Source: Planctomycetota bacterium (GTDB lineage Bacteria; Planctomycetota; UBA1135; GCA-002686595). Taken from it: a stretch of 34,124 bases of DNA. The notes beneath the pieces were generated by a model. It saw only the letters and a program-made list of their open reading frames with translations. It made no database searches and was not told the DNA's origin. The translations under genes were made by a program, and so were the position numbers. Shown here one piece after another: positions 22,192-30,019 of the stretch (position 1 is its first letter; each line of letters opens with the position of its first letter). Where the stretch lies: NCBI GenBank assembly GCA_029259655.1, contig JAJDET010000235.1, positions 1 through 34,124 of the forward strand, in the 5' to 3' direction.

Positions 22192-24336
22192 ATGATCCCC
22201 ACCTTCCTCTCGCTCGCCTTCCTCGTCGCTCCCCCCACCGCGGTCCAGGAGTCCGCCTCGGTCGACCTCGAGGCTGCCTTCCGCTGGCTCGACCGCGACG
22301 GCGACGGCCGCATCTCGCGTTTCGAGGGAAGCGAGGCCTTCCTCTTCCTGTGCGACGAGGCCGACGAGAGCGGAGACGGAGGGCTCGACCTCGACGAGCT
22401 GGTGAAGTTCTTCGCACGCGAACGGGAGGAGTCACGTGCGGAGCTCGCCGAGGTCCTCGCGGGACTGGACGTCGACGGCGACGGGGCCCTCGACGCATCG
22501 GAGCTCCCACCCGAGCTCGCCTCGCTGCGGGGGGAGATCGATTCGAACGGTGACGGACTCCTCGCGCTCGACGAGCTCACCGCCGTTCGCATCGACGCCT
22601 TGTTCGCCAGGATGGAAGGAGACCAGGCCCGGTTCCGGGTGGAGGGCTCGCGCGCCTTCATGTCGGGAGTCATCGGTCCCTCGACGCCCGGCCGGGTCCT
22701 CGAGCTGATCCTCGTGCACCCCCGGGTCGAGGAGATCTGGATGGAGGACGTGCCGGGGTCCATCGACGACGACTCGAACCTGCGCGCCGCACGTCTCGTC
22801 AGGCGTTTCGGGCTCGCGACGGTCGCACCGGGCGACGCCGTGATCGCCTCGGGCGGCACCGACTTCTTCCTGGCGGGCGAGCCCCGCGCGGTCGAGGCGG
22901 GCGCGCGGATCGGAGTGCACTCGTGGGGCGGGTTCGAGGAGGACGGCGACGAGGTCGCGCTCGACGACCCCGCGCACGCCATGTACGTCGAGTACTACGC
23001 CGAGATGGGGGTCCCGGAGGACTTCTACTGGTTCACGCTCGATGCGGCTCCGGCCGAGGGCATCCACTGGATGACTCCGGACGAGCTCGAGCGCTACGGC
23101 GTCTCGGACCGCGTCGCCGGTGAGGTGGCGAGCGCCCGCGACACGGAGGACGCCTACGGGCTGGACGCGATCGACGTCACTCCCGGGCCGCGCGGCATCG
23201 TCCCGCTCCCGGACTCGGTCAACCCCGCGATCCGGGCGATCTTCGATCGGTACGCGCGCGTCACGGCTCCCAGCGGACGCCCGATCCACGTCCTCGCCCA
23301 GTCCGGCTGGAGCGAGGACCAGATCGCTCGCGCGCGCGCCGTGCTCGGGCACTTCTTGACCGACGTTCCCGGATCGCGCTGGGGAGCGGACAAGCGCGCG
23401 GTCGCGGAGGCAATGGCGGCGAACCGCGCGACGCTCGTGCTCTTCGACAACGTCGAGTCCATGGAGCACGCGTTCGACGGGGAGCTCGGCGAGCTCGCGC
23501 TCGGCATGCAGGACCTGCGCGCCAACGAGTGTCCGGTCGAGGGCTCATCGGACTATCTGCTGCACGAGACGCGCGACGCGGCGTTCGAGGAGATCCTGCA
23601 CCTCGTCCACGACTACGGCATCCGCCCGGCGCTCGAGGACTACGACGGTGAGATCCAGCGCGCCAACGACGAGGCCGCTGCGCGCGGGTTCTGGCACGCC
23701 TGGCCCGAGGACGAGCCCGACAGCCACCGGAACGAGTACATCGCCGCCGTCTACGACAACTACCTCGACCTCTGGACGGTCCCGCCGAAGCTCTACGAGG
23801 GTCAGGTGATCGAGGACGGCGACATCCCGAGAGGGACGTCCCACTTCGGGACGTACGGCGCGGGAAGCCGTGCACGACTCGCGGAGCTCGACCCCGCCGG
23901 GTTCGCGCTGGTCGAGGCGTTCTTCCCCGACGGTCTCCTGTACACGGCCGAGCTACCGGTCGACTTCCGGGGCAAGTTCACGCTCTTGTTCGATCCCCGG
24001 GTCCCCTACACGGCGAAGTCCCGACACCTAACCGACGTGACCCTGCGCGGAGGGAACCCCGCCGCACTGGTGGGGAACGATCGGGCGAACCGCCTCACGG
24101 GGAACCACGGCGACAACCGTCTCGAGGGGCGCGGCGGTGACGACACGATCGACGGCGGTCCGGGGTTCGACACGGTCTACTTCCGCGGGATCAGCTCCGA
24201 GTACGTCTCCCGCCTGACCCCGGAAGGGGTCGTCATCACCGACCGCGTTTCCGACCGCGACGGGACGGACCTCCTGCGGTTCGTCGAGAGCCTGAGCTTC
24301 GCGGACGGCCTCGTGGAGACCCGGACCCTCCGCTGA
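22192..24336 (+). CDS. EF-hand / crotonase-like / RTX-type calcium-binding fusion protein
   Basis: The 714-residue product has a short exported-type N-terminus (MIPTFLSLAFLVAPPTAVQ) and then four EF-hand loops starting at Asp34 (DRDGDGRISRFE), Asp58, Asp93 and Asp117. A ClpP/crotonase-like periplasmic domain follows (about 145-310), with ASGGTDFFLAGEPRAVEAGARIGVHSWGG, in which the segment after 'ASGG' is where a serine or oxyanion turn would sit. A middle domain contains an unusual EEILHLVHDYG (E-x2-H-x2-H) that might bind metal. The C-terminus has hemolysin-type nonapeptide repeats (GNDRANRL, GNHGDNRLEGRGGDDTIDGG, about 624-660), which bind calcium outside the cell. The function is probably that of a calcium-stabilised secreted hydrolase, by inference. 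It is likely in an operon with the gene upstream. Confidence 0.75.
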   Translation: MIPTFLSLAFLVAPPTAVQESASVDLEAAFRWLDRDGDGRISRFEGSEAFLFLCDEADESGDGGLDLDELVKFFAREREESRAELAEVLAGLDVDGDGALDASELPPELASLRGEIDSNGDGLLALDELTAVRIDALFARMEGDQARFRVEGSRAFMSGVIGPSTPGRVLELILVHPRVEEIWMEDVPGSIDDDSNLRAARLVRRFGLATVAPGDAVIASGGTDFFLAGEPRAVEAGARIGVHSWGGFEEDGDEVALDDPAHAMYVEYYAEMGVPEDFYWFTLDAAPAEGIHWMTPDELERYGVSDRVAGEVASARDTEDAYGLDAIDVTPGPRGIVPLPDSVNPAIRAIFDRYARVTAPSGRPIHVLAQSGWSEDQIARARAVLGHFLTDVPGSRWGADKRAVAEAMAANRATLVLFDNVESMEHAFDGELGELALGMQDLRANECPVEGSSDYLLHETRDAAFEEILHLVHDYGIRPALEDYDGEIQRANDEAAARGFWHAWPEDEPDSHRNEYIAAVYDNYLDLWTVPPKLYEGQVIEDGDIPRGTSHFGTYGAGSRARLAELDPAGFALVEAFFPDGLLYTAELPVDFRGKFTLLFDPRVPYTAKSRHLTDVTLRGGNPAALVGNDRANRLTGNHGDNRLEGRGGDDTIDGGPGFDTVYFRGISSEYVSRLTPEGVVITDRVSDRDGTDLLRFVESLSFADGLVETRTLR

Positions 24337-24340
24337 GGAC

Positions 24341-24373
24341 CGGCCCGCACGGGGGAGGCCCGTGTTCGGGGCA
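24341..24373. terminator. GC-rich hairpin after the fusion protein gene
   Basis: CACGGG (24348-24353) pairs with CCCGTG (24359-24364), extended by GCCC/GGGC with a small bulge. A second hairpin follows, GGAGCCG (24400-24406) with CGGCTCC (24420-24426). Neither has a T-tract. The first resembles the CACGGG/CCCGTG core of the hairpin at 17673. Confidence 0.4.
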
Positions 24374-24444
24374 GGCAAGCCGGAGGCACGAGATCGGTAG
24401 GAGCCGGAGATAGGCCTTTCGGCTCCAGCGCATCAGGACGACCG

Positions 24445-24450
24445 TATTAT
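24445..24450 (+). promoter_or_regulatory. Putative -10 element (TATTAT) for the metalloprotease gene
   Basis: TATTAT stands out from the GC-rich surroundings, 58 bp upstream of the ATG at 24509. GGAG lies about 8 bp before that start codon. No good -35 box was found at normal spacing. Confidence 0.4.
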
Positions 24451-24508
24451 CGGGCGGACCACCGCCCCCCTAGCCCCGAGCCCCCAACGGCCCCTTCCGG
24501 AGCCTGCC

Positions 24509-27166
24509 ATGCACAAGTCCATCCCGATCATTGCCCTCCTCCTCGGCGCCGCGACGGCCCACGCCGGCGAGGATGCCGACCCGAAACCCGACTTCCCGCC
24601 GTTCGAGAAGGTCAGCGAGGGCTTCAAGCAAGTCGTCTCCACCGCCGACGGTTCGACGCCCCTCTACGAGCTGTGGTCGAACGAGAAGGAGGCAGGCCTC
24701 CTCGCTGTTCTGCCGAGCGCCTACGCCTCCCAGATGCTGATGATCGCGTGCACCGTCTCGGGCGGCGATCCCCAGTCCGGAGTGATGGGCCCGACCCACT
24801 ACGTGAAGTGGCGCAAGATCGGCAAGCAGCTCGTGCTCGTCGCGCCCGACCTCTCGGTTCGCACGGACGACTCCGAGGCGAAGGGATCGGTCGAAGACCT
24901 GTTCTCCGACACGGTCCTCGTCCAGGTTCCGATCGTCGCGATGAAGGCCGGAAGGCCGGTCATCGACTTCGGCGCCATGGCCACGCAGCAGGTCACGAAG
25001 TTCTTCGGCTCCGGCGGCGGAGGCTTCGGCCCCTGGGTCGGTTCGCTGAACGCGAGCCTCGCCTCGCTGAAGAAGGCCAAGGCCTTCCCCGAGAACGTCG
25101 TCGTCGAATACGAGGCGCCGCGTCAGGACGGCCGCTTCGTCCGCGTGACGTACGACGTGGGCCTGCTCGAGGGTTCTGCCGGATTCGAATCCCGCAAGGC
25201 CGACCCGCGCGTCGGGTACTTCTACGACTGGCACCGTGACTACGCTCGTACGGGCAACGACAAGATCTCCGAGCGCTACATCTCGCGCTGGAACATCCAG
25301 AAAGCGGACCCGAAGCTCCGCATGAGCCCGCCGAAGCGCCCGCTCGTCTGGTACGTCGAGCACACGACGCCGGTGCGCTACCGCCGCTACGTCCGCCAGG
25401 GCATCGAGATGTGGAACAAGGCCTTCGAGGACGTCGGCATCGTCGACGCGGTCGAGGTTCGCCAGCAGGACGAGGCCTCGGGCGCCCACATGGACAAGGA
25501 CCCCGAGGACGCGCGCTACAACTTCTTCCGCTGGAGCATGAGCGACGCGACCTACGCCATCGGCCCCAGCCGCACGAACCCGATGACGGGCGAGATCCTC
25601 GACGCGGACGTGGTCTGGCATCAGGGCCTCACACGGTCCGTGCGAAGAATGCTCGAGAGCCTCTCGAACGACCTGTCCGAGACCACCTTCGGCCCGGAGA
25701 CCCTGGCCTGGTTCGACGAGCACCCCGCTTGGGATCCGCGCGTGCGCCTGGCCTCGCCGGCGCGTCGGGAGCAGCTCGAGCGCCTGCGCGCGCTCGAGGC
25801 CGCCAGCGCGGTCACGACGGAGCTCTCGAGCGAGGAGCACCCCTGGACGCGCGGCGCGAACAACCCGACCAACAGCGCGTGCAAGATCGGCAACCAGCTC
25901 TCCATGGACATCTCGCTCGCGGGCTTCGCGTTCGCGACGGGGCTCGTCGAGGAAGAGAGCGAGGAGAAGCTCGACGACCTGCCCGAGGCGTTCATCGGCG
26001 GGATGATCCGCTACATCTCGGCGCACGAGGTCGGCCACACGCTCGGCCTGCAGCACAACATGGCCGCGTCCTCGATCCGCACGCTCGAGGAGATCAACAG
26101 CGAGGACTTCGAGGGACCGATGGTCGCGTCCGTGATGGACTACACCGCGGTCAACATCAACCACGAGCTCGGCCCCGTGCAGGGTCCCTACGCGACGGGC
26201 GAGGTCGGGCCCTACGACCGCTGGGCGATCCGCTTCGGCTACGGCCCCGCTGACGAGCGGGAGGAAGTGCTCTCCGAGGTCAGCGAGCCGGATCACGTCT
26301 ACGTGAGCCAGATCGCGATGAGCGTCGGGAGCGACCCGCGGAACATGACGTGGGACCTGGGCGCCAACAACCTCAACTTCTGCGAGTCGCGCCTGTCGCT
26401 GGCGCGTGAGCTGCGCGGCAGGCTGCTCGAGGACATCGTCGACGACGGCGAGTCGTGGGCCGAGGCACGGAGGCGCTTCGACACGCTCATGGGCACGCAC
26501 GTCCAGGCGCTGTTCATCGCGTCGACCTGGATCGGCAGCTCCTACGAGAACTACGACTTCAAGGGCGATCCCGGCGATCGCGCACCGATCGAGGACGTGC
26601 CGGCATCCGAGCAGCGGCGGGCGCTGAACCTCATCATCGACAACGCCTTCGCCGATGACGCACTCGGGTTCACGCCCGAGATCGTGCGCCACCTGGGCAA
26701 GGAGTACTGGTGGGATCCCATGGGCATCGACGAGCTCATGGAGGACCCCAGCTACAACGTGCACGACGTGGTCTCCGGCGTTCAGTCGCTCGGGATCGTG
26801 CTCCTGATGAACCCCACGACGCTGCGCCGCGTGTACGACAACGAGTACCGCGCGAAGGAGGACAGCCTCACGATGGCCGAGATCGTGAAGAAGGTCACGA
26901 AGGCCGTCTGGAAGGGTGACTCGACGAGCTTCCGCCGGAACCTCCAGCGCGAGCACGTGGAGCGCCTGATCGATCTCGCGCTGCTCGACAGCTCGAGCCC
27001 CTCGATGCGCGCGATCGGAACGCTGGCGACGCATCAGCTGCGCACGATCGACAAGAAGGCCGAGAAGGCCATGAAGGATGCGGATGCGTACACCGAAGCG
27101 CATCTCGCAGACCTGCGGACGCGGATCGAGAAGACGCTGGAAGCGGCGTACGTGATCGAGCGGTAG
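24509..27166 (+). CDS. Secreted zinc metalloprotease, metzincin type (DUF5117/DUF4953-like)
   Basis: The 885-residue product has a signal peptide (MHKSIPIIALLLGAATAHA). The zinc site is HEVGHTLGLQH: His506, Glu507, His510, Gly513 and His516, the full metzincin HExxHxxGxxH signature. The Met-turn is SVMDYT (Met543). An N-terminal domain of about 250 residues (starting VSEGFKQVVSTADGSTPLYELW) and the catalytic-domain entry RYRRYVRQGIEMWNKAFEDVGI are typical of the DUF5117/DUF4953 zinc-dependent proteases common in planctomycetes, Bacteroidota and Acidobacteriota. It should cleave proteins in the periplasm or outside the cell. The C-terminal ~330 residues are helical and uncharacterised. It appears complete. 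Confidence 0.93.
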   Translation: MHKSIPIIALLLGAATAHAGEDADPKPDFPPFEKVSEGFKQVVSTADGSTPLYELWSNEKEAGLLAVLPSAYASQMLMIACTVSGGDPQSGVMGPTHYVKWRKIGKQLVLVAPDLSVRTDDSEAKGSVEDLFSDTVLVQVPIVAMKAGRPVIDFGAMATQQVTKFFGSGGGGFGPWVGSLNASLASLKKAKAFPENVVVEYEAPRQDGRFVRVTYDVGLLEGSAGFESRKADPRVGYFYDWHRDYARTGNDKISERYISRWNIQKADPKLRMSPPKRPLVWYVEHTTPVRYRRYVRQGIEMWNKAFEDVGIVDAVEVRQQDEASGAHMDKDPEDARYNFFRWSMSDATYAIGPSRTNPMTGEILDADVVWHQGLTRSVRRMLESLSNDLSETTFGPETLAWFDEHPAWDPRVRLASPARREQLERLRALEAASAVTTELSSEEHPWTRGANNPTNSACKIGNQLSMDISLAGFAFATGLVEEESEEKLDDLPEAFIGGMIRYISAHEVGHTLGLQHNMAASSIRTLEEINSEDFEGPMVASVMDYTAVNINHELGPVQGPYATGEVGPYDRWAIRFGYGPADEREEVLSEVSEPDHVYVSQIAMSVGSDPRNMTWDLGANNLNFCESRLSLARELRGRLLEDIVDDGESWAEARRRFDTLMGTHVQALFIASTWIGSSYENYDFKGDPGDRAPIEDVPASEQRRALNLIIDNAFADDALGFTPEIVRHLGKEYWWDPMGIDELMEDPSYNVHDVVSGVQSLGIVLLMNPTTLRRVYDNEYRAKEDSLTMAEIVKKVTKAVWKGDSTSFRRNLQREHVERLIDLALLDSSSPSMRAIGTLATHQLRTIDKKAEKAMKDADAYTEAHLADLRTRIEKTLEAAYVIER

Positions 27167-27178
27167 CGGGAGCGGAAT

Positions 27179-27220
27179 CGGGCACGGGCACGGGCACGGG
27201 CTCGGGCTCGGGCTCGGGCT
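27179..27220. repeat. Hexanucleotide microsatellite between convergent genes
   Basis: There are three units of CGGGCA followed by four units of CGGGCT, in the 82-bp gap between the metalloprotease and a convergent GT-C-like gene. The following CACGTGCCCG can pair with the CGGGCACG units, so a variable-length hairpin is possible. The tract may vary by slippage. It is not inside a coding region. Confidence 0.85.
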
Positions 27221-27248
27221 CGAGCACGTGCCCGATAGAACCGGCGGC

Positions 27249-28772
27249 TCAGCGAGAACGTCGTCGCAGGAGGACGAAGCCCGGAGGGAGGTCCGGGACG
27301 CGTCTCGGCTCGTACCGGCGTTCGAGGAACTCCCAGAGAACGGGCAGCCAGCGCTCGAACTGGTTCTTCGGTCCGACGAGCGCCCAGGGCACGTCGGAGA
27401 GGTCGTCGATCATCCGGCGTTGATCCTCCTCCCCCAGCGCCGGACGCGAGATGTAGATCTCCCGGACCGGCGACACGCGACCCAGCACGACGTAGAGCCC
27501 GGGATAGAAGGGCCCGATGTAGAGCTCCTCGTCGTCGGGGACCTCGCGCCGGACGATGCGCTCGAGGAGCTCTGCGTCCGGCCGTTTCGAGACGTGCGAG
27601 ACCGGCTTGTCGTGGCGGACGATGTTGCGCGGCGGCGAATCGAAGAGCTGCCATCCGACGAGGCCCTGGTGGTAGTTCAGGGTCGGGTGGACGAGGAGCG
27701 CCGCGGCGACGAGGACCAGAGGAGCGGACGAAGCACGGACGCCCCGACCCCACAGGGCCCCCAGGGCGAGCACCGTCAGGAAGACCGGATGGATGGCCTG
27801 GGCGAGGTGCGGCATGTTCGACGCCACGGTCACGTGGTGGAAGTAGACGAGCCCCACGATCGGCGCGACGGCGAGTAGCGCGCGGTCACGGAGCCCCCCG
27901 GGGCGCGTGCGCAGAGCTGCGACGAGGCCCACCGGGACGACGACCAGCGGCAACAGGAACACGACCGAGAGCGCGAGCCGCCCGACGGATCCGGACCACG
28001 TCCCGAGGTCCCACACCATCAGCCAGGCCCAGGGATAGCTCACTTCCTTGTTCGAGCCGTACTTGACGACCCGCTCGAAGTACTCGAGGAACCCGTCCCT
28101 GAACTCCGGCGAGAGCGCGATCGAGAGGAGCATCGGCGCGTAACCCAGGAGGACGCCCGGAATCCAGGCGGCGAGGCCCCGGAAGAGCGCGTAGCCGGGG
28201 CTCTTCCAGCGCAGGAGGAGCATCACCAGCACGGCCGAGGTGCCTGAATAGACGCCGTGGTTTCGTCCGAAGAAGGCCGCGACGCCGACGAACAGGCCCA
28301 GGACGAAGTGGCGTCGCAGCGTCGGGTTCTCCACCAGGCGGACGAGCACGAGCACGGCCGTCATCGTCAGCGCCGGCTCGAAGCCCTTGCGCTGGGGAAG
28401 CATCCAGAACGCGAGGAACACGGCCGTCGCGACGAGCCCCCACCCGCCCTTCACGACGCGCCGCGCCGCCAGCAGCCCGAAGAAGAGCCCGAGCGCGGCG
28501 AACACCGAGACGCCGGCGACGACACCCACCCAGGCGCTCCCGAAGACCAGCGACCACGCCGCGCACCAGTAGTAGCGCCCCGGGTCGTAGGAGGTGAAGT
28601 CGGCGAGCGGGGTCTCGCCCGCGAGCACCCGAACGACGCCGTACCACAGGAAGCCGTCGTCCTCCATGGAGGCCCGGCCACTGCCCGCGACGAAGAACAC
28701 CAGGAAGACGACAGCGCTCGCCAGGAGGAACACGCCCGCGAGGCCGCGGTTCTCCGCTCCCGTCTCTCCCAT
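27249..28772 (-). CDS. GT-C-like polytopic membrane protein
   Basis: The 507-residue product has an N-terminal span (VFLLASAVVFLVFFVAGSG), then MEDDGFLWYG with Glu37-Asp38-Asp39 in the first outer loop, followed by SYDPGRYYW. This is the acidic motif expected of GT-C glycosyltransferases (PMT/ArnT-like). About ten more spans follow, including AFFGRNHGVYSGTSAVLVMLLL. A short soluble C-terminal domain begins near residue 390 (KPVSHVSKRPDAELLERIV). The donor would be a polyprenyl-phosphate sugar and the acceptor is unknown. The ATG at 28772 is preferred because the upstream extension lacks family features. The gene is divergent from the methyltransferase gene. Confidence 0.75.
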   Translation of the reverse strand: MGETGAENRGLAGVFLLASAVVFLVFFVAGSGRASMEDDGFLWYGVVRVLAGETPLADFTSYDPGRYYWCAAWSLVFGSAWVGVVAGVSVFAALGLFFGLLAARRVVKGGWGLVATAVFLAFWMLPQRKGFEPALTMTAVLVLVRLVENPTLRRHFVLGLFVGVAAFFGRNHGVYSGTSAVLVMLLLRWKSPGYALFRGLAAWIPGVLLGYAPMLLSIALSPEFRDGFLEYFERVVKYGSNKEVSYPWAWLMVWDLGTWSGSVGRLALSVVFLLPLVVVPVGLVAALRTRPGGLRDRALLAVAPIVGLVYFHHVTVASNMPHLAQAIHPVFLTVLALGALWGRGVRASSAPLVLVAAALLVHPTLNYHQGLVGWQLFDSPPRNIVRHDKPVSHVSKRPDAELLERIVRREVPDDEELYIGPFYPGLYVVLGRVSPVREIYISRPALGEEDQRRMIDDLSDVPWALVGPKNQFERWLPVLWEFLERRYEPRRVPDLPPGFVLLRRRSR

Positions 28773-28839
28773 GCGCCGGATCGTAGCGGATCGGGGAGTT
28801 GATCCGGCCAGGCCCCATCGATCCCGGAGCGCGCTCGGA

Positions 28840-28845
28840 TACACT
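28840..28845 (+). promoter_or_regulatory. Putative -10 element (TACACT) inside the longer open frame
   Basis: GGATACACT matches the GGTACACT box before the first methyltransferase gene at 314. It lies downstream of the earliest TTG codon of this open frame. If real, translation must start later, which supports the CTG at 28883 or the GTG at 28907. Confidence 0.4.
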
Positions 28846-28882
28846 CGGCGCCCCGCGGCGAGGCGGTACCCCGGAGGCGAAA

Positions 28883-29626
28883 CTGGGCAACAAGGTCAAC
28901 CGAGAGGTGTTGTCGATCCTTGCGGATCACGATCCCGGTCTGCTCCTGGACATCCCCGCGGGCACGGGGCCCGTCATCGGTGAAGCCCGCAAGGCCGGCT
29001 GGCGGACGGTCGAGGTGGACCTCTTCCCCCCCGATGGCTTTCGCGGAGTCCGTGCGGACGCCTGCGCGCCGCTGCCCTTCGCCGACGGCGCGTTCGACTG
29101 CGTTCTGAGCATGGAGGGGATCGAGCACTTCGAGAACCAGGCGGCCTTCGTCCGCGAGTGCTCGCGCGTGCTCCGGCCTGGGGGGCTCTTGATCATCACG
29201 ACGCCGAACGTGATGCACATCAGCGGGCGGCTCTCCCACTTCATGACGGGGCAACGCGTCCTGAAGCGCGGGTTCATCAACGAGCAGGAGACGTACAAGG
29301 GCGCGGACGGCCAGTGGATCCTCCACGGCCACGCCTTTCTGGTCGACGTGTTCCGGCTGCGCTACTTCCTCCGGATCGCCGGGATGCGAGTCGGCGAGAT
29401 CCGGCGCGGCAACTGGAGCACGAGCTCGCTCTTGATGGCTCCACTGATTCCCGTCTTCCAGCTCGCCGCCCGCTTCGCCGTCAAGAGCCGGCACAGGATC
29501 GACGAGCGCGATCCGCACGGGAAGCCGATCCCGGCCTCGGTCGCGGAGGACATCGTTCGCGTCGCGAGCTCGACGAACCTGCTCTTGAGCAGCAAGCTGA
29601 TCATCACCGCGTACAAGGAGTCCTGA
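28883..29626 (+). CDS. Class I SAM-dependent methyltransferase, non-ATG start
   Basis: The product of about 247 residues has motif I LLLDIPAGTGPVIGEA, an acidic strand end VEVDLFP, motif IV AFDCVLSMEGIEHF and post-motif RVLRPGGLLIITTPNVMHISG. It belongs to the Methyltransf_11/23 group often found with surface-polysaccharide genes. The start is unclear. No ATG precedes the domain. A CTG at 28883 has GGAGG five bases upstream, a GTG lies at 28907, and a TTG at 28799 would give 275 residues but starts before a -10-like box. I use the CTG because of the ribosome-binding site. The stop codon overlaps the start of a small lipoprotein gene (TGATG), so the two are coupled. The substrate is unknown. 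Confidence 0.82.
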   Translation: MGNKVNREVLSILADHDPGLLLDIPAGTGPVIGEARKAGWRTVEVDLFPPDGFRGVRADACAPLPFADGAFDCVLSMEGIEHFENQAAFVRECSRVLRPGGLLIITTPNVMHISGRLSHFMTGQRVLKRGFINEQETYKGADGQWILHGHAFLVDVFRLRYFLRIAGMRVGEIRRGNWSTSSLLMAPLIPVFQLAARFAVKSRHRIDERDPHGKPIPASVAEDIVRVASSTNLLLSSKLIITAYKES

Positions 29627-29811
29627 TGAAGCCCCCCGTCCGGAACCTCGTCGCGGCGATCCTCCTGCTCTCCCTCGCGTCCTGCGTGGGGCTCGAATAC
29701 CCGAGCTACTGGGACTTCGAGGACAACCTCCTGGTGAACCTGATCACGCTCCCGATCGAGATCCTCATCACGCCGATCATCTTCGTGATCAAGCTGCTCC
29801 CGGTGCTCTGA
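29626..29811 (+). CDS. Small lipoprotein, 61 residues
   Basis: The ATG at 29626 shares one base with the TGA of the methyltransferase gene, and AAGGAG lies 5 bp upstream. The product begins MKPPVRNLVAAILLLSLASC with a lipobox (LASC, Cys20). A short segment VGLEYPSYWDFEDNLLVN follows, then a strongly hydrophobic end LITLPIEILITPIIFVIKLLPVL. It would be lipid-anchored and then either re-enter the membrane or bind a membrane partner. No family was recognised. Coupling with the methyltransferase suggests a joint role. A repeat with a perfect hairpin begins 7 bp after its stop codon. Confidence 0.75.
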   Translation: MKPPVRNLVAAILLLSLASCVGLEYPSYWDFEDNLLVNLITLPIEILITPIIFVIKLLPVL

Positions 29812-29817
29812 GAGCGC

Positions 29818-29959
29818 GGCCGACAAGTCGGCCACGCGTGACTTGGCGCGCATCAGCGCGCGCCAAGGATGCCCTGCGGGCGGCTACGGCGCGCTACCCC
29901 GGATTGACTTGGCGCGCATCAGCGCGCGCCAAGGATGCCCTGCGGGCGGCTACGGCGCG
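29818..29959. repeat. Hairpin repeat with two tandem 66-bp units
   Basis: A hairpin GGCCGAC/GTCGGCC (29818-29833) is followed by a sequence starting TGACTTGGCGCGCATCAG at 29839, repeated at 29905 (66-bp period, first ~55 bp identical). Each unit contains the TTGGCGCGC/GCGCGCCAA stem. Bases 29838-29869 are the exact reverse complement of window positions 1-32. The array fills the gap between a small lipoprotein gene and a convergent membrane protein gene. The remaining 60 bp up to 30019 are GC-rich with GGCC-type short stems and no gene. Confidence 0.85.
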
Positions 29960-30019
29960 ACTCCGCGCCGGGCTCGGCCTTCGGCCTCGGCGAAGCACGT
30001 CCCTTCTCGGCCGCGCCCT

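Noticed and set aside
20331-22982. An 883-codon minus-strand open frame
   Set aside because: It is the antisense of the GT-C-like gene and the EF-hand fusion gene. It is low-complexity and charged, with no start signal.
24470-27103. An 877-codon minus-strand open frame
   Set aside because: It lies opposite the zinc protease with its clear HExxHxxGxxH site; it is an antisense artefact.
29839-29959. A possible CRISPR array
   Set aside because: There are only two units of 66 bp with an almost identical 'spacer' and no cas genes, so this is a tandem repeat and not an array.
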